A stretch of 64,000 nucleotides of DNA, from the NCBI GenBank assembly GCA_944390485.1, contig CALXPQ010000004.1, forward strand, positions 159,985-223,984. The letters are read 5' to 3'. A model generated the notes under the pieces. It searched no databases. It was not told the DNA's origin and worked only from the letters and a program-made list of their open reading frames with translations. Shown here in pieces: positions 50,040 through 58,635 of the stretch. Position numbers and translations under genes: made by a program. This DNA is from Veillonellales bacterium (GTDB lineage Bacteria; Bacillota; Negativicutes; Veillonellales; Dialisteraceae). Numbering within the stretch: position 1 is the stretch's first letter; each line of letters opens with the position of its first letter.

Positions 50040-50885
50040 ATGGAAACAGTGACATTGCGAAACGGCGTCGTCATGCCCATGCTGGGGTACGGCGTCTTCC
50101 AGATCGCGCCGGAGGACACGGCGCGGTGTGTGGCGGAGGCCATCGCCGCGGGGTATCGGAGTCTCGACACGGCGCAGGGCTATTTCAACGAAGCGGAAGT
50201 GGGCGAGGGCATCGCGCGAAGCGGCGTCCCCCGGGAGGAGCTCTTCCTCACCACGAAGGTGTGGATCTCGAACGGCGGTTATGAGAAGGCGAAGGCGTCC
50301 ATCGACGAGTCGCTCCGGAAACTCCGCACGGACTACATCGACCTCATGCTCGTTCATCAGCCGTTCAACGATTACTACGGCACGTACCGCGCCATGGAAG
50401 AGGCGTACCGCGCGGGGAAACTCCGCGCCATCGGCGTGAGCAATTTCATGATGGACCGCTTCATCGACATCGCGAACTTCACGGACATCCCGCCCATGGT
50501 GGATCAGCTCGAAGTGCACGTCTTCCAGCAGCAGAAGGCCGCGCGGCCCATCCTTGAGAAGTACGGCGCGCAGCTCATGGCGTGGGCGCCCCTCGCGGAA
50601 GGGAAGCACGGGCTCTTCACGAACGAGACGCTCGCGCGCATCGGGCGGGCGCATGGCAAGACGGCGGCGCAGGTCGATCTGCGCTTCCTCGTCCAGTCCG
50701 GCGTCATCGTCATCCCGAAGTCCGTTCATCGGGAACGCATGGAAGAGAATCTGGACGTCTGCGATTTCACCCTCACGGACGAGGAAATGCAGGAGATCGG
50801 CGCGCTCGACCTCGGGCACAGCCTCTTCCTCGACTACTATGCACCGGACGTGGCGGAGATGTTCGTACAGGCAGGAAAAGTATAA
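50040..50885 (+). CDS. Aldo-keto reductase, copy 2
   Basis: 281 aa from ATG 50040 (SD AAGGAGG). Same tetrad as copy 1 (LDTAQGYFNE, LTTKVW, LVHQPF). Differences from copy 1 cluster at the N-terminus (VVMPMLGYGVFQIAP), around 189-194 (LAEGKH) and at the C-terminus, the places that line substrate access in AKRs. The start and leader (AGGAGGCAGCTATGGAAACA) are identical to copy 3, while the body matches copy 1. Confidence 0.92.
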   Translation: METVTLRNGVVMPMLGYGVFQIAPEDTARCVAEAIAAGYRSLDTAQGYFNEAEVGEGIARSGVPREELFLTTKVWISNGGYEKAKASIDESLRKLRTDYIDLMLVHQPFNDYYGTYRAMEEAYRAGKLRAIGVSNFMMDRFIDIANFTDIPPMVDQLEVHVFQQQKAARPILEKYGAQLMAWAPLAEGKHGLFTNETLARIGRAHGKTAAQVDLRFLVQSGVIVIPKSVHRERMEENLDVCDFTLTDEEMQEIGALDLGHSLFLDYYAPDVAEMFVQAGKV

Positions 50886-50895
50886 GGAGGCAGCT

Positions 50896-51744
50896 ATGGA
50901 AACAGTGACATTGCGGAACGGCGTCGTCATGCCGATGGAAGGATTCGGCGTGTATCAGGTGGAGCCGGCCGAAGCGGAGCGGGTCGTCTCCGAAGCCATC
51001 GCCGCGGGCTACCGCAGCATCGACACGGCGGCGTCCTATTTCAATGAAGAGGCCGTGGGCCGGGCCGTGCGCGCGTGCGGCCTGCCGCGGGAGGACCTGT
51101 TCATCACCTCGAAAGTGTGGGTGCAGGACTTCGGCTATGAAAAGACGAAGCGCGCCGTGGAGACCTCGCTCGAAAAGCTGGGCATGGACCATATGGACCT
51201 GTGCCTCCTCCACCAGTCCCTCTCCGATTATTACGGCGCGTGGCGCGCGCTGGAAGAGCTGTACCGCGCGGGGACGCTCCGCGCCATCGGCGTGGCGAAT
51301 TTCTACCCGGAGCGGCTCACCGACCTCTGCTGCAACGCGGACATCCCGCCCATGGTGAATCAGATCGAGTGCCATCCCTTCTTCCAGCGGGACAGGGATC
51401 TCGAAGCGGCGAAAGCGTTCGGCGTCGCCGTGGAAGCCTGGGCGCCGCTCGCCGAAGCGGGCCGCGGCGTCTTCGCACATCCCGTCATCGCCGCGGTCGC
51501 GGAGAAGCACGGCCGGACTCCGGCGCAGGTCATCCTCCGGTGGAACGTCCAGCGCGGCGTCATCGTCATCCCGAAGACCGTCCACGCGGAACGCATGAAA
51601 GAGAATCTCGCGATCTGGGACTTCTCTCTCGACGAGGACGACATGGCCCGCATGGCGCAGCTCGACACCGGCCATACGGAAATCATCGATCATTACGACT
51701 GGAAAGTCGCAAAATTCCTCAACGAATATAAGATTCATGACTGA
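50896..51744 (+). CDS. Aldo-keto reductase, copy 3 (diverged)
   Basis: 282 aa from ATG 50896. The tetrad is kept (SIDTAASYFNEE, ITSKVW, LLHQSL). Overall much more diverged than copies 1 and 2. It shares with copy 2 the SD, the start and the first codons (ETVTLRNGVVMPM), which suggests a conversion or unequal exchange at that boundary. A terminator follows. Confidence 0.92.
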   Translation: METVTLRNGVVMPMEGFGVYQVEPAEAERVVSEAIAAGYRSIDTAASYFNEEAVGRAVRACGLPREDLFITSKVWVQDFGYEKTKRAVETSLEKLGMDHMDLCLLHQSLSDYYGAWRALEELYRAGTLRAIGVANFYPERLTDLCCNADIPPMVNQIECHPFFQRDRDLEAAKAFGVAVEAWAPLAEAGRGVFAHPVIAAVAEKHGRTPAQVILRWNVQRGVIVIPKTVHAERMKENLAIWDFSLDEDDMARMAQLDTGHTEIIDHYDWKVAKFLNEYKIHD

Positions 51745-51753
51745 ATGGAAATG

Positions 51754-51777
51754 GGAAGGCGCGGGCCTTCCTTTTTT
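51754..51777 (+). terminator. Terminator of the hydrolase/AKR operon
   Basis: GGAAGGC / GCCTTCC followed by TTTTTTCG. Confidence 0.85.
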
Positions 51778-52032
51778 CGTGGAGAGAATAGCGGCAGACG
51801 CCCATAGAGGGGGCGGGCGTGCCGGCTCATTGGGAAGCGGGATACATTTGTGATGCAGGACGTATCGGCTTATGGAAGAGCGGACCTGCATAGAGAGTCC
51901 GTACGTGTCCGAAATTTACGGATAATTCCGTTATTGGAATATGATTCCATGGTCGCTACTTTCCTTCTTCTCCAAAGAAGAATGGAAAGTAGCAAAGGAA
52001 GAAGTTGCCGGCCAGGCGAAAAAGGACCTGTC

Positions 52033-52183
52033 GGCGGGGCGTCCTGCCGCTCAGTTTGTAATTCCCTTTCAGCACAAATGCGGCTTGGACGTAAGGAGAC
52101 AATTATGCCGGGACAGTACAAACTGCAAGACGCGTCAGGCCGCCCCGCCTGCTGCGGCTCTGAGGAGCCGCACCGGCCCTTTT
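52033..52183 (+). ncRNA. Candidate structured RNA (module S, copy B)
   Basis: Outer stem GGCGGGGC (52033-52040) / GCCCCGCC (52142-52149), inner stem CAGTTTGTA (52052-52060) / TACAAACTG (52117-52125), then TGCGGCTC-TGAG-GAGCCGCA (52153-52172) and CCCTTTTTCT. The arms match copy A exactly, while the enclosed sequence differs, including loss of the innermost stem. Confidence 0.5.
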
Positions 52184-52743
52184 TCTAAATGGCCGGGCTC
52201 AAACGCGGCGCTCTGGTGAGGAGCGCCTGAGTGGAAGGGCGGCACAAATAAAGAAGCCGCCCCGCTGGAACTGCCCGGCTTCGAGGCCGGGCTCAGGCGA
52301 GGGGGGAAAGCTGTATTCCCGTCCGCAGGGAACAAAGTGTCCGCAAGCGGACTTTTTCCGCCGTGCTGCGCACGGGCGTAAGGGGAAAGAGGAGTCCGGC
52401 TGCGCCGGACATTTACGCGGCGCTTTGCGCCTGCGTATGGGAAAGAAGAAAGCCCGGCAGAGCCGGGCCCTATCCGCCGCGCTTCGCGCGTGCGTATGGG
52501 GAGAAACGTTGGCAGATTGACCTTCACATATGGTTTGGAAGATTTTTATCGTATGTGGGTCCGCTCCTGCATGAGACTTCACACTGTCACAAGGGAGCGT
52601 GCCTGCACGCGACACAAAACTTCCCCGGGCATGAAGGGAACGGCAGTCGTCTCTATGTGACCCTATCCCAGTGTATGCGAAACGTACGCATCGAAAATGA
52701 AGCCCGCACCGTATGGGTAATAAGTCTAACATTGGTCCAGCAT

Positions 52744-53030
52744 CCCCGCCCCTTTGAACGGAGGCCGGTGCCCGAAGGGAGAAAATTCCGCCGGTGGCGT
52801 CAGCCGGAGCGCCTGTCTGAGCGAGCAAAGCGAGCGAGTTGCGCGGAGGGTAGTGACCGGCGAAATTTTCAGGCCGCAGTGATGGGGCGGCATTTTCTTC
52901 CTTTGGCGACTTTCCATTCTTTTTTGGAAAAGAAGGAAAGTCGCAGACCATGGAATCATATTCCAAAAATGGAAACAGTCGTACATGAGAAGCACGTACG
53001 GTCTCTCTATGTGGCTCCGCACCGCCTGTC
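52744..53030 (+). repeat. Core module X2
   Basis: GAAAATTCCGCCGGT / ACCGGCGAAATTTTC (52781-52795, 52856-52870; one mismatch) around GAGCGAGCAAAGCGAGCGAG. Then GCGACTTTCC / GGAAAGTCGC (52906-52944), a near-perfect 19-bp hairpin, then GGAAT-CAT-ATTCC and a CGTAC/GTACG hairpin. Confidence 0.85.
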
Positions 53031-53145
53031 TAAAAAGGAACTCATCGTCATGTGGGTCCGCATCGGTGTATGTGAAACATCCGTGTCGAAAATGAAGCCC
53101 GCACCTCATGCCCGATATAAGCTCAGTACTGGTGCAGCTTCCCCG

Positions 53146-53410
53146 CCCGTTGGAACGGAGGCCGGTGCCCGAAGGGAGAAAATTTCGCCGGTGGCGTCAG
53201 CCGCAGCGCCTGTCTGAGCGAGCAAAGCGAGCGAGTTGCGCGAAGGGTAGTGACCGGCGAAATTTTCAGGCCGCAGTGACGGGGCGGCATTTTCTTCCTT
53301 TGGCGACTTTCCATTCTTTTTTGGAAAAGAAGGAAAGTCGCAGACCATGGAATCGTATTCCAGAAATGGAAATGGTCGTAAATGCGAGACACGTACGGCC
53401 TCTTTATGTG
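53146..53410 (+). repeat. Core module X3
   Basis: Perfect 15-bp stem GAAAATTTCGCCGGT (53178) / ACCGGCGAAATTTTC (53253) around GAGCGAGCAAAGCGAGCGAG, then the GCGACTTTCC hairpin (53302-53341) and GGAAT-CGT-ATTCC. Confidence 0.85.
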
Positions 53411-53495
53411 GGTTCGCTCCGGTGTGTGCGAAACGTCCGTGTCGAAAATGAAGCCTGCACCTCATGCACGATACAAGTCCAGCATTGGTGCAGCT

Positions 53496-53770
53496 CCCCG
53501 CCCGTTCCGTTGGAGGCCGACCACGCAGGGGGAAGCTGGGCACCGTCTCAGCGTGAAGACGGGACGCCGTGTCTGAGCGACCGGAGGGAGCGAGTTGCGG
53601 CCCGTTAGCTGAGACGGTGATCAGCTTAGGCCGGAAACGCGCGGCGGCGTCCCCTTTCTTGGCCGACATTCTTTCCGGGCGGTCGGAAAGAATGTCGGGG
53701 AACATGGAATCCTATTCCCAAAATGGAAGCAGTCGTAAATGAGAAACACGTACGGTTTCTCTATGTGGGT
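53496..53770 (+). repeat. Core module X4 (different stem)
   Basis: AAGCTG.CACCGTCTCAGC (53533-53552) pairs with GCTGAGACGGTG.CAGCTT (53608-53627), unrelated in sequence to X1-X3, around the conserved GAGCGACCGGAGGGAGCGAG. The following hairpin is CCGACATTCTTTCCG / CGGAAAGAATGTCGG (53663-53698), 15 bp perfect. Confidence 0.85.
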
Positions 53771-53928
53771 CCGCACCCGATGTGTGAGAAACGCTTGCGT
53801 CGCACATGACGCCCGCATCAGTGAATTTGAAATCGTACACGCTGCATAGGAAACCCGCTCCCGCAGGAGGATTGGACGGGCCTTCGGGCCATTCTCTTAT
53901 ATATAAGGAAGACAGAATTTTCTCCGCG

Positions 53929-53969
53929 AAAAAAGCAGCAGGGAAAGATATTTCCCATGCTGCTTTTTT
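53929..53969. terminator. Terminator of the liv operon
   Basis: AAAAAAGCAGCA / TGCTGCTTTTTT with inner GGGAAA/TTTCCC. It ends livF on the minus strand. Confidence 0.88.
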
Positions 53970-53980
53970 CTGCGCCGGTC

Positions 53981-54691
53981 TCAGCCCCCGAGATAGGCTT
54001 TCTGCACCTCTTCGGAGGACGCGAGTTCCGCGCCCGTCCCTTCGAGGGAGATGGTGCCCGTCTCGAGCACGTATGCGTAGTCGGCGATGGAGAGAGCCAT
54101 GCGGGCGTTCTGCTCGACGAGCAGGACCGTCGTCCCCTGCTCGTTGATGCGTTTGATGATATGGAAAATCTCCTGTACGAAGATCGGGGAGAGCCCCATG
54201 GACGGCTCGTCCAGGAGAAGGACTTTCGGCCGGCTCATGAGAGCGCGGCCCATGGCGAGCATCTGCTGTTCGCCGCCTGACAGGGTCCCGGCCTGCTGGA
54301 AGGTCCGTTCTTTCAGACGGGGGAAAGACTGAAAGATGGTTTCCAGATCATTCCGGATACCGTCCCTGTCATTGCGGAGAAAGGCGCCCAGTTCCAGATT
54401 TTCCATGACGGTGAGCGGTGCGAAGATGCGCCGCCCTTCCGGCACCTGGGAGATGCCTGCCTTGACGATGGCCTGGGCTTTCATCTCGTGGAGAGGCTCG
54501 CCGTGGTACAGGATGGAGCCTTCTTTGGGATGGAGAAGCCCGGATATGGTGCGGAGGGTGGTCGTCTTGCCCGCGCCGTTGGCGCCGATGAGCGCGACGA
54601 TCTGCCCTTCCTCGACTTTGAGTGAGATGCCTTTGAGAGCGTGGATGGCTCCGTAGTAGACGTGGATATTGTTGATTTCCAAGAGCGCCAT
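53981..54691 (-). CDS. livF: Branched-chain amino acid ABC transporter, ATP-binding protein
   Basis: 236 aa. It has Walker A IGANGAGKTTTLR (about 35-47), signature LSGGEQQMLAMGRAL (about 137-151) and Walker B VLLLDEPSMGLSP (about 158-170), all typical of LivF. It works with LivG below the LivHM permease. Last gene of the operon, 1 bp after livG. Confidence 0.94.
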   Translation of the reverse strand: MALLEINNIHVYYGAIHALKGISLKVEEGQIVALIGANGAGKTTTLRTISGLLHPKEGSILYHGEPLHEMKAQAIVKAGISQVPEGRRIFAPLTVMENLELGAFLRNDRDGIRNDLETIFQSFPRLKERTFQQAGTLSGGEQQMLAMGRALMSRPKVLLLDEPSMGLSPIFVQEIFHIIKRINEQGTTVLLVEQNARMALSIADYAYVLETGTISLEGTGAELASSEEVQKAYLGG

Positions 54692-54692
54692 G

Positions 54693-55460
54693 TTATCCCT
54701 CCGTTCCCAGATAGGCCTTGATGACGGCCGGGTTGTTCTTGATCTCGTCGGGGGTGCCCTCGGCGAGGATCTTGCCGTAGTCGAGCACGTAGATGCGTTC
54801 GCAGATGTGCATGACGAGGGCCATGTCGTGCTCGATGAGGAGGATGGAGAGCTTGTAGGTGTCGCGGATCCACCGGATCATCTGGGTGAGTTCCTTCGTC
54901 TCCTGCGGGTTCATGCCCGCCGCCGGTTCGTCGAGAAGCAGGAGCTTCGGACGGGTGGCGAGCGCGCGGGCGATTTCGAGGCGGCGCTGCTGGCCGTAGG
55001 GGAGGTTCTTCGCCTGCTCGTCGGCCAGGCTGTCCAGCTTGAAGGCGGCGAGGAGTTCCCGCGCCCGCTCGTCGATGATCTGCTCTTCTTTCCCGTAGCG
55101 TCCGATGCGGAGGATAGCCTCCGGGAAGGAGTAGCTCGCGTGGAGGGTGAAGGCGATCTTGACGTTTTCCAGGACGGAGAGTTCGCCGAAGAGGCGGATG
55201 TTCTGGAAGGTGCGGGCGATGCCGAGCGCGGTGATCTGGTAGGGTTTCTTGCCGGTGATGTCCTTGCCGTCGAAGAGAATCTTGCCCGTGGTGGGGACGT
55301 ATACGCCGGTCAGGAGGTTGAAGGCGGTGGTCTTGCCCGCGCCGTTCGGCCCGATGAGGCCGATGACTTCGCCTTCGTCTATGTGGATGAGGAAATTCTG
55401 CACGGCCTTGATGCCGCCGAAGGATTTGGACAGGTCAGTTGTTTCCAAGAGTGCTGCCAT
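54693..55460 (-). CDS. livG: Branched-chain amino acid ABC transporter, ATP-binding protein
   Basis: 255 aa. It has Walker A GPNGAGKTTAFNLLTG (about 37-52), signature variant LPYGQQRRLEIARAL (about 152-166, the LivG form) and Walker B LLLLDEPAAGMNP (about 173-185). The first 26 bases overlap the end of livM. Confidence 0.94.
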   Translation of the reverse strand: MAALLETTDLSKSFGGIKAVQNFLIHIDEGEVIGLIGPNGAGKTTAFNLLTGVYVPTTGKILFDGKDITGKKPYQITALGIARTFQNIRLFGELSVLENVKIAFTLHASYSFPEAILRIGRYGKEEQIIDERARELLAAFKLDSLADEQAKNLPYGQQRRLEIARALATRPKLLLLDEPAAGMNPQETKELTQMIRWIRDTYKLSILLIEHDMALVMHICERIYVLDYGKILAEGTPDEIKNNPAVIKAYLGTEG

Positions 55461-56418
55461 TGGCCTTGGCCTCCTTTCTGCGGTTCATGAGGCGGCGGAG
55501 AAGGAGCGAGCCTTCCTGGCTGCCGAAGAGTCCCTGCGGACGGAAGAGCATGAGGAGGATGAGGCAGAGCGCGTAGATGATCATGCGGACTTCCGGATAG
55601 TCGGAGAGCGCCGCGGTGATGAAGGTGATGAGCGCCGCGCCGGTGATGGAGCCGGTCATGGAGCCCAGCCCGCCCAGGACCACCATGGTGAGGTAGTTGT
55701 AGGAATTGAGGAAGGTGAAGGAGGACGGATGGGCGATGGAGAAGTAGTGGGAGAAGAGGCCGCCGGCGAGCCCTGCGAAGAAGGCGCCGATGGCGAAGGC
55801 CAGCACTTTCGCGAAGGTGGTGTTGATGCCCATGGCTGCCGCGGCGATGGCGTTCTCCCGGACGGAGATGCAGCTCCGCCCGTAGGTGGAATTGATCATG
55901 TTCTTCAGGAAGAAGAGGGTGATGACCATGATCCAGAAGACCCATGCGAAGGTGGTGAGGCGCGGGATGCCCGTGAGGCCGGACGCGCCGCCCACGGCCT
56001 GGATATTCAGGATGCAGATGCGGATGATCTCGCCCATGCCGAGGGTGGCGATGGCGAGGTAGTCGCCGTCGAGGCGCAGCGTCGGGATGCCGATGAGGAC
56101 GCCGATGATGCAGGCCGCCAGCCCGCCGATGAGGAGGGCCGCGCCGAAGGGCAGGTCATACCACATGGTCATGATGGCGGAGACGTAGGCGCCCACGGCC
56201 ATGAATCCCGCGTGGCCGAGGGAGAACTGGCCGGTGATGCCGTTGATGAGGTTGAGGCTCGCCGCGAGGATGACGTTGATGCCGATGAGGATGATCTGGA
56301 GCCGCCAGAAGGAGGAGATGATCCGCATGTCGATGAGGACTTCCAGCACGGCGAAGACGGCGACGGAGAGGACGAGGAGCGCCAGGTCGAATTTTCTGAG
56401 GGATTTGATGATCTGCAT
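55435..56418 (-). CDS. livM: Branched-chain amino acid ABC transporter, permease
   Basis: 327 aa, about ten membrane helices. It has LivM motifs GQFSLGHAGFMAVGAYVSAI (about 66-85), LDGDYLAIATLGMGEIIRI (about 115-133) and SCISVRENAIAAAAMGIN (about 181-198), plus the terminal FRPQGLFG. Pairs with LivH. Confidence 0.94.
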   Translation of the reverse strand: MQIIKSLRKFDLALLVLSVAVFAVLEVLIDMRIISSFWRLQIILIGINVILAASLNLINGITGQFSLGHAGFMAVGAYVSAIMTMWYDLPFGAALLIGGLAACIIGVLIGIPTLRLDGDYLAIATLGMGEIIRICILNIQAVGGASGLTGIPRLTTFAWVFWIMVITLFFLKNMINSTYGRSCISVRENAIAAAAMGINTTFAKVLAFAIGAFFAGLAGGLFSHYFSIAHPSSFTFLNSYNYLTMVVLGGLGSMTGSITGAALITFITAALSDYPEVRMIIYALCLILLMLFRPQGLFGSQEGSLLLRRLMNRRKEAKANGSTLGNN

Positions 56419-56421
56419 GGC

Positions 56422-57315
56422 TCACACCTTCTCTGTCTGGTTCTTGCCCAGGAGGCCGGTCGGCTTGATGAGCAGAATGACGATGAGGATGCCGAAGGCC
56501 GCCGCATCGCGGAATGTGGAGGAAATGAATCCGGAGACGAGCGCCTCCACGACGCCGAGGATGATGCCGCCCATCATCGCGCCGGGGATGATGCCGATGC
56601 CGCCGAGGACGGCCGCGATGAAGGCTTTCAGCCCGGGCATGATGCCCATGAGCGGGTCGATGGTATTGTAGTAGATGCCGACCAGCACGCCCGCCGCGCC
56701 GGCGAGAGCCGAGCCGAGGGCGAAGGTGAAGGAGATCACGTGGTCGACGTTGATGCCCATGAGGAGGGCTGCGTCCGTATCATAGGAGACGGCGCGCATG
56801 GCCTTGCCCATCTTCGTATACTGCACGACGTACCACAGGAGCAGCATGAGCACCACCGTCGAGCCGAGGATGACGAGCTGCTGGAAGGAAATGATCACGT
56901 CTCCCAGGTGGAAGATCGTGTTGGGCAGCACGGGCGGGAAGGTCCGCGGCTGCGGGGTGAGGAAGTACATGGTGGTGTACTCGAGGAAAAGCGACATGCC
57001 GATGGCGGTGATGAGGATGGAGATCTTGGAGCTGGCCCGCAGGGGCTTGTACACCAGTTTCTCGATGAGGACGCCGGCGATGCCGATGGCGACCATCGCG
57101 CAGATGAGCGCCGGGAAGAAGCCCAGCTGGAGCTGCGTGGTGACGAAGAATCCCACGTACGCGCCGAGCATGTAGATGTCGCCGTGGGCAAAGTTGATGA
57201 GGCGCATGATGCCGTACACCATGGTGTAGCCGAGAGCGATCAGCGCGTAGATGCTGCCCAGCGAGACGCCGTTGATGATCTGCTGGATGAACTGGGTGAT
57301 GAGACCGCTGTCCAA
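56422..57315 (-). CDS. livH: Branched-chain amino acid ABC transporter, permease
   Basis: 297 aa (SD AAAGGGGGA). It has about eight membrane helices. The N-terminal QQIINGVSLGSIYALIALGY is characteristic, as are FAHGDIYMLGAYVGFF (about 42-57), RAVSYDTDAALLMGINVD (about 179-196) and LIKPTGLLG near the end. Confidence 0.94.
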   Translation of the reverse strand: MDSGLITQFIQQIINGVSLGSIYALIALGYTMVYGIMRLINFAHGDIYMLGAYVGFFVTTQLQLGFFPALICAMVAIGIAGVLIEKLVYKPLRASSKISILITAIGMSLFLEYTTMYFLTPQPRTFPPVLPNTIFHLGDVIISFQQLVILGSTVVLMLLLWYVVQYTKMGKAMRAVSYDTDAALLMGINVDHVISFTFALGSALAGAAGVLVGIYYNTIDPLMGIMPGLKAFIAAVLGGIGIIPGAMMGGIILGVVEALVSGFISSTFRDAAAFGILIVILLIKPTGLLGKNQTEKV

Positions 57316-57394
57316 AACTGTTCCCCCTTTCTGTGAAATAACGGGAAAGGCAGAGCCGCCGCCCTGCCTCCTCCGTACTGAATCTGTATTTACA

Positions 57395-57413
57395 GGGAGG
57401 GACGGGCCCTCCC
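57395..57413 (-). terminator. Intercistronic hairpin between the binding-protein and permease genes
   Basis: GGGAGGG / CCCTCCC with a 5-nt loop and no T-run. Probably a stability or partial-termination element between the abundant binding protein and livH. Confidence 0.55.
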
Positions 57414-57440
57414 GCCATGTGGAAATCCTGCGTCAGGCGC

Positions 57441-58610
57441 TCAGTCGGCGCTGATCTTGTCGGCGAAGACCGGCTTGCCGTCCTTGAAGGTGAGAATGAA
57501 GGCCGCTTTCTTCGCGTCGTGGGTATCGGTGAAGCTCATGTCGCCGGTGACGCCGCTGAAGCTCTTCAGCGCAGCCAGGCCGTCGGCGATCTTCTGCGGA
57601 TCCGCGGAGCCCGCGTCCTTGATGACCTGAGCCAGCAGGTGGATGGTGTCGTAGGTCAGAGCACCGAATACGCCCGGTTCCTGGTTGTTGGCCGCTTTGT
57701 ACGCGTTGACGAAGTCCATGACTTTCTTGTTGTCTTCCTGGATCGCGTAGTGGTTCGAGTAGTAGGTGCCCGCCAGAGCGTCCGCGCCGGCGATCTCCGC
57801 GAGCGTCGGGGAATCCCAGCCGTCGCCGCCGCCGAAGGGAACGGTGATGCCCATCGCGCGGGCCTGTTTCAGGATCAGGCCGACTTCCTGATAGTAGCCG
57901 GGCACGTAGATGAAGTCAGGATCGAGATCCTTGATCTTCGTGAGGACGGCGTTGAAGTCGGTGTCCTTCTGGAGGTACGCTTCCGTGCCGACGACGGTGC
58001 CGCCCTTGGCGGTGAAGGCTTCGGTGAAGAATTTCGCCAGGCCCTTCGCGTAGTCGGAGGAGTTGTCGATGAGGATGGCCACTTTCTTCTTGCCGAGCTT
58101 GTCAGCGACGAAGCTTGCCATGACTTTGCCCTGATAGGGATCGATGAAGCATGCGCGGTAGGAATAGGGAATGACCTTGCCGCTGTTTTCATCGACGGTG
58201 ATTTTCGGGTTCGTACCGCCGGGGGAGATCGAGGGGATCTTCGCGCCGTTCAGGATCGGCACCGCGGCGAGCGCGTTGGAGCTCATGTTCGGAGCGACCA
58301 CGGCGACCACGCCCTCGTCCACCAGTTTCTGCGCGGCAGAGGCCGCTTCAGACGGTTCGGATTTATTGTCCAGGGAGACCAGCTCGATCTTCTTGCCGAG
58401 CACGCCGCCCGCTTTGTTGATCTCATCGACCGCGAGCTGCGCGCCGCGCATGGCGTCCTGCCCGTAGGCGGCCTGGTTGCCCGTCATTTCAAGGTCGGTG
58501 CCGATCTTGATGGTGTCGCTCTTTTCCTCGCCGCCGCCGCAGCCGGTGAGAGCTGCTGCCGCGAGGACCGCCGCAGCCGATGCGCAGACGATTTTCTTCA
58601 GGTGTTTCAT
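57441..58610 (-). CDS. livJ: Branched-chain amino acid-binding lipoprotein, copy 1
   Basis: 389 aa from ATG 58610 (SD GGAGGCAT). Lipoprotein signal MKHLKKIVCASAAAVLAAAA with lipobox LTGC (Cys at about 24). The mature part is a periplasmic-binding fold type I receptor: IKIGTDLEMTGNQAAYGQ (about 35-52), SLDNKSEPSEAASAAQKLVD and GALTYDTIHLLAQVIK. Captures Leu/Ile/Val or similar for LivHMGF. Close paralogue of the next upstream gene. Confidence 0.93.
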   Translation of the reverse strand: MKHLKKIVCASAAAVLAAAALTGCGGGEEKSDTIKIGTDLEMTGNQAAYGQDAMRGAQLAVDEINKAGGVLGKKIELVSLDNKSEPSEAASAAQKLVDEGVVAVVAPNMSSNALAAVPILNGAKIPSISPGGTNPKITVDENSGKVIPYSYRACFIDPYQGKVMASFVADKLGKKKVAILIDNSSDYAKGLAKFFTEAFTAKGGTVVGTEAYLQKDTDFNAVLTKIKDLDPDFIYVPGYYQEVGLILKQARAMGITVPFGGGDGWDSPTLAEIAGADALAGTYYSNHYAIQEDNKKVMDFVNAYKAANNQEPGVFGALTYDTIHLLAQVIKDAGSADPQKIADGLAALKSFSGVTGDMSFTDTHDAKKAAFILTFKDGKPVFADKISAD

Positions 58611-58635
58611 GGTATGCCTCCTGTATGTGAATCCA

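Larger units (their letters stand above)
51778..53865 (+). repeat. Repeat region B: longest hairpin-rich intergenic element
   Basis: About 2.1 kb. Order: inverted T module (about 51880-52015), module S (52033-52149) with terminator-like hairpin (52153-52183), short hairpins, module H (52339-52503), lead-in L (about 52543-52740), then three tandem units of about 360-400 bp, each with a core module X and a T module (X2 from 52744, X3 from 53140, X4 from 53495). The order matches region A, with X triplicated. No protein-coding gene is supported. Confidence 0.85.

Noticed and set aside
52089..52188. Short ORF in module S (ATGCCGGGACAGTAC start) with AAGGAG upstream in copy B
   Set aside because: Copy A lacks the SD and differs after the hairpin. 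The conserved feature is the stem TACAAACTG, not the reading frame.
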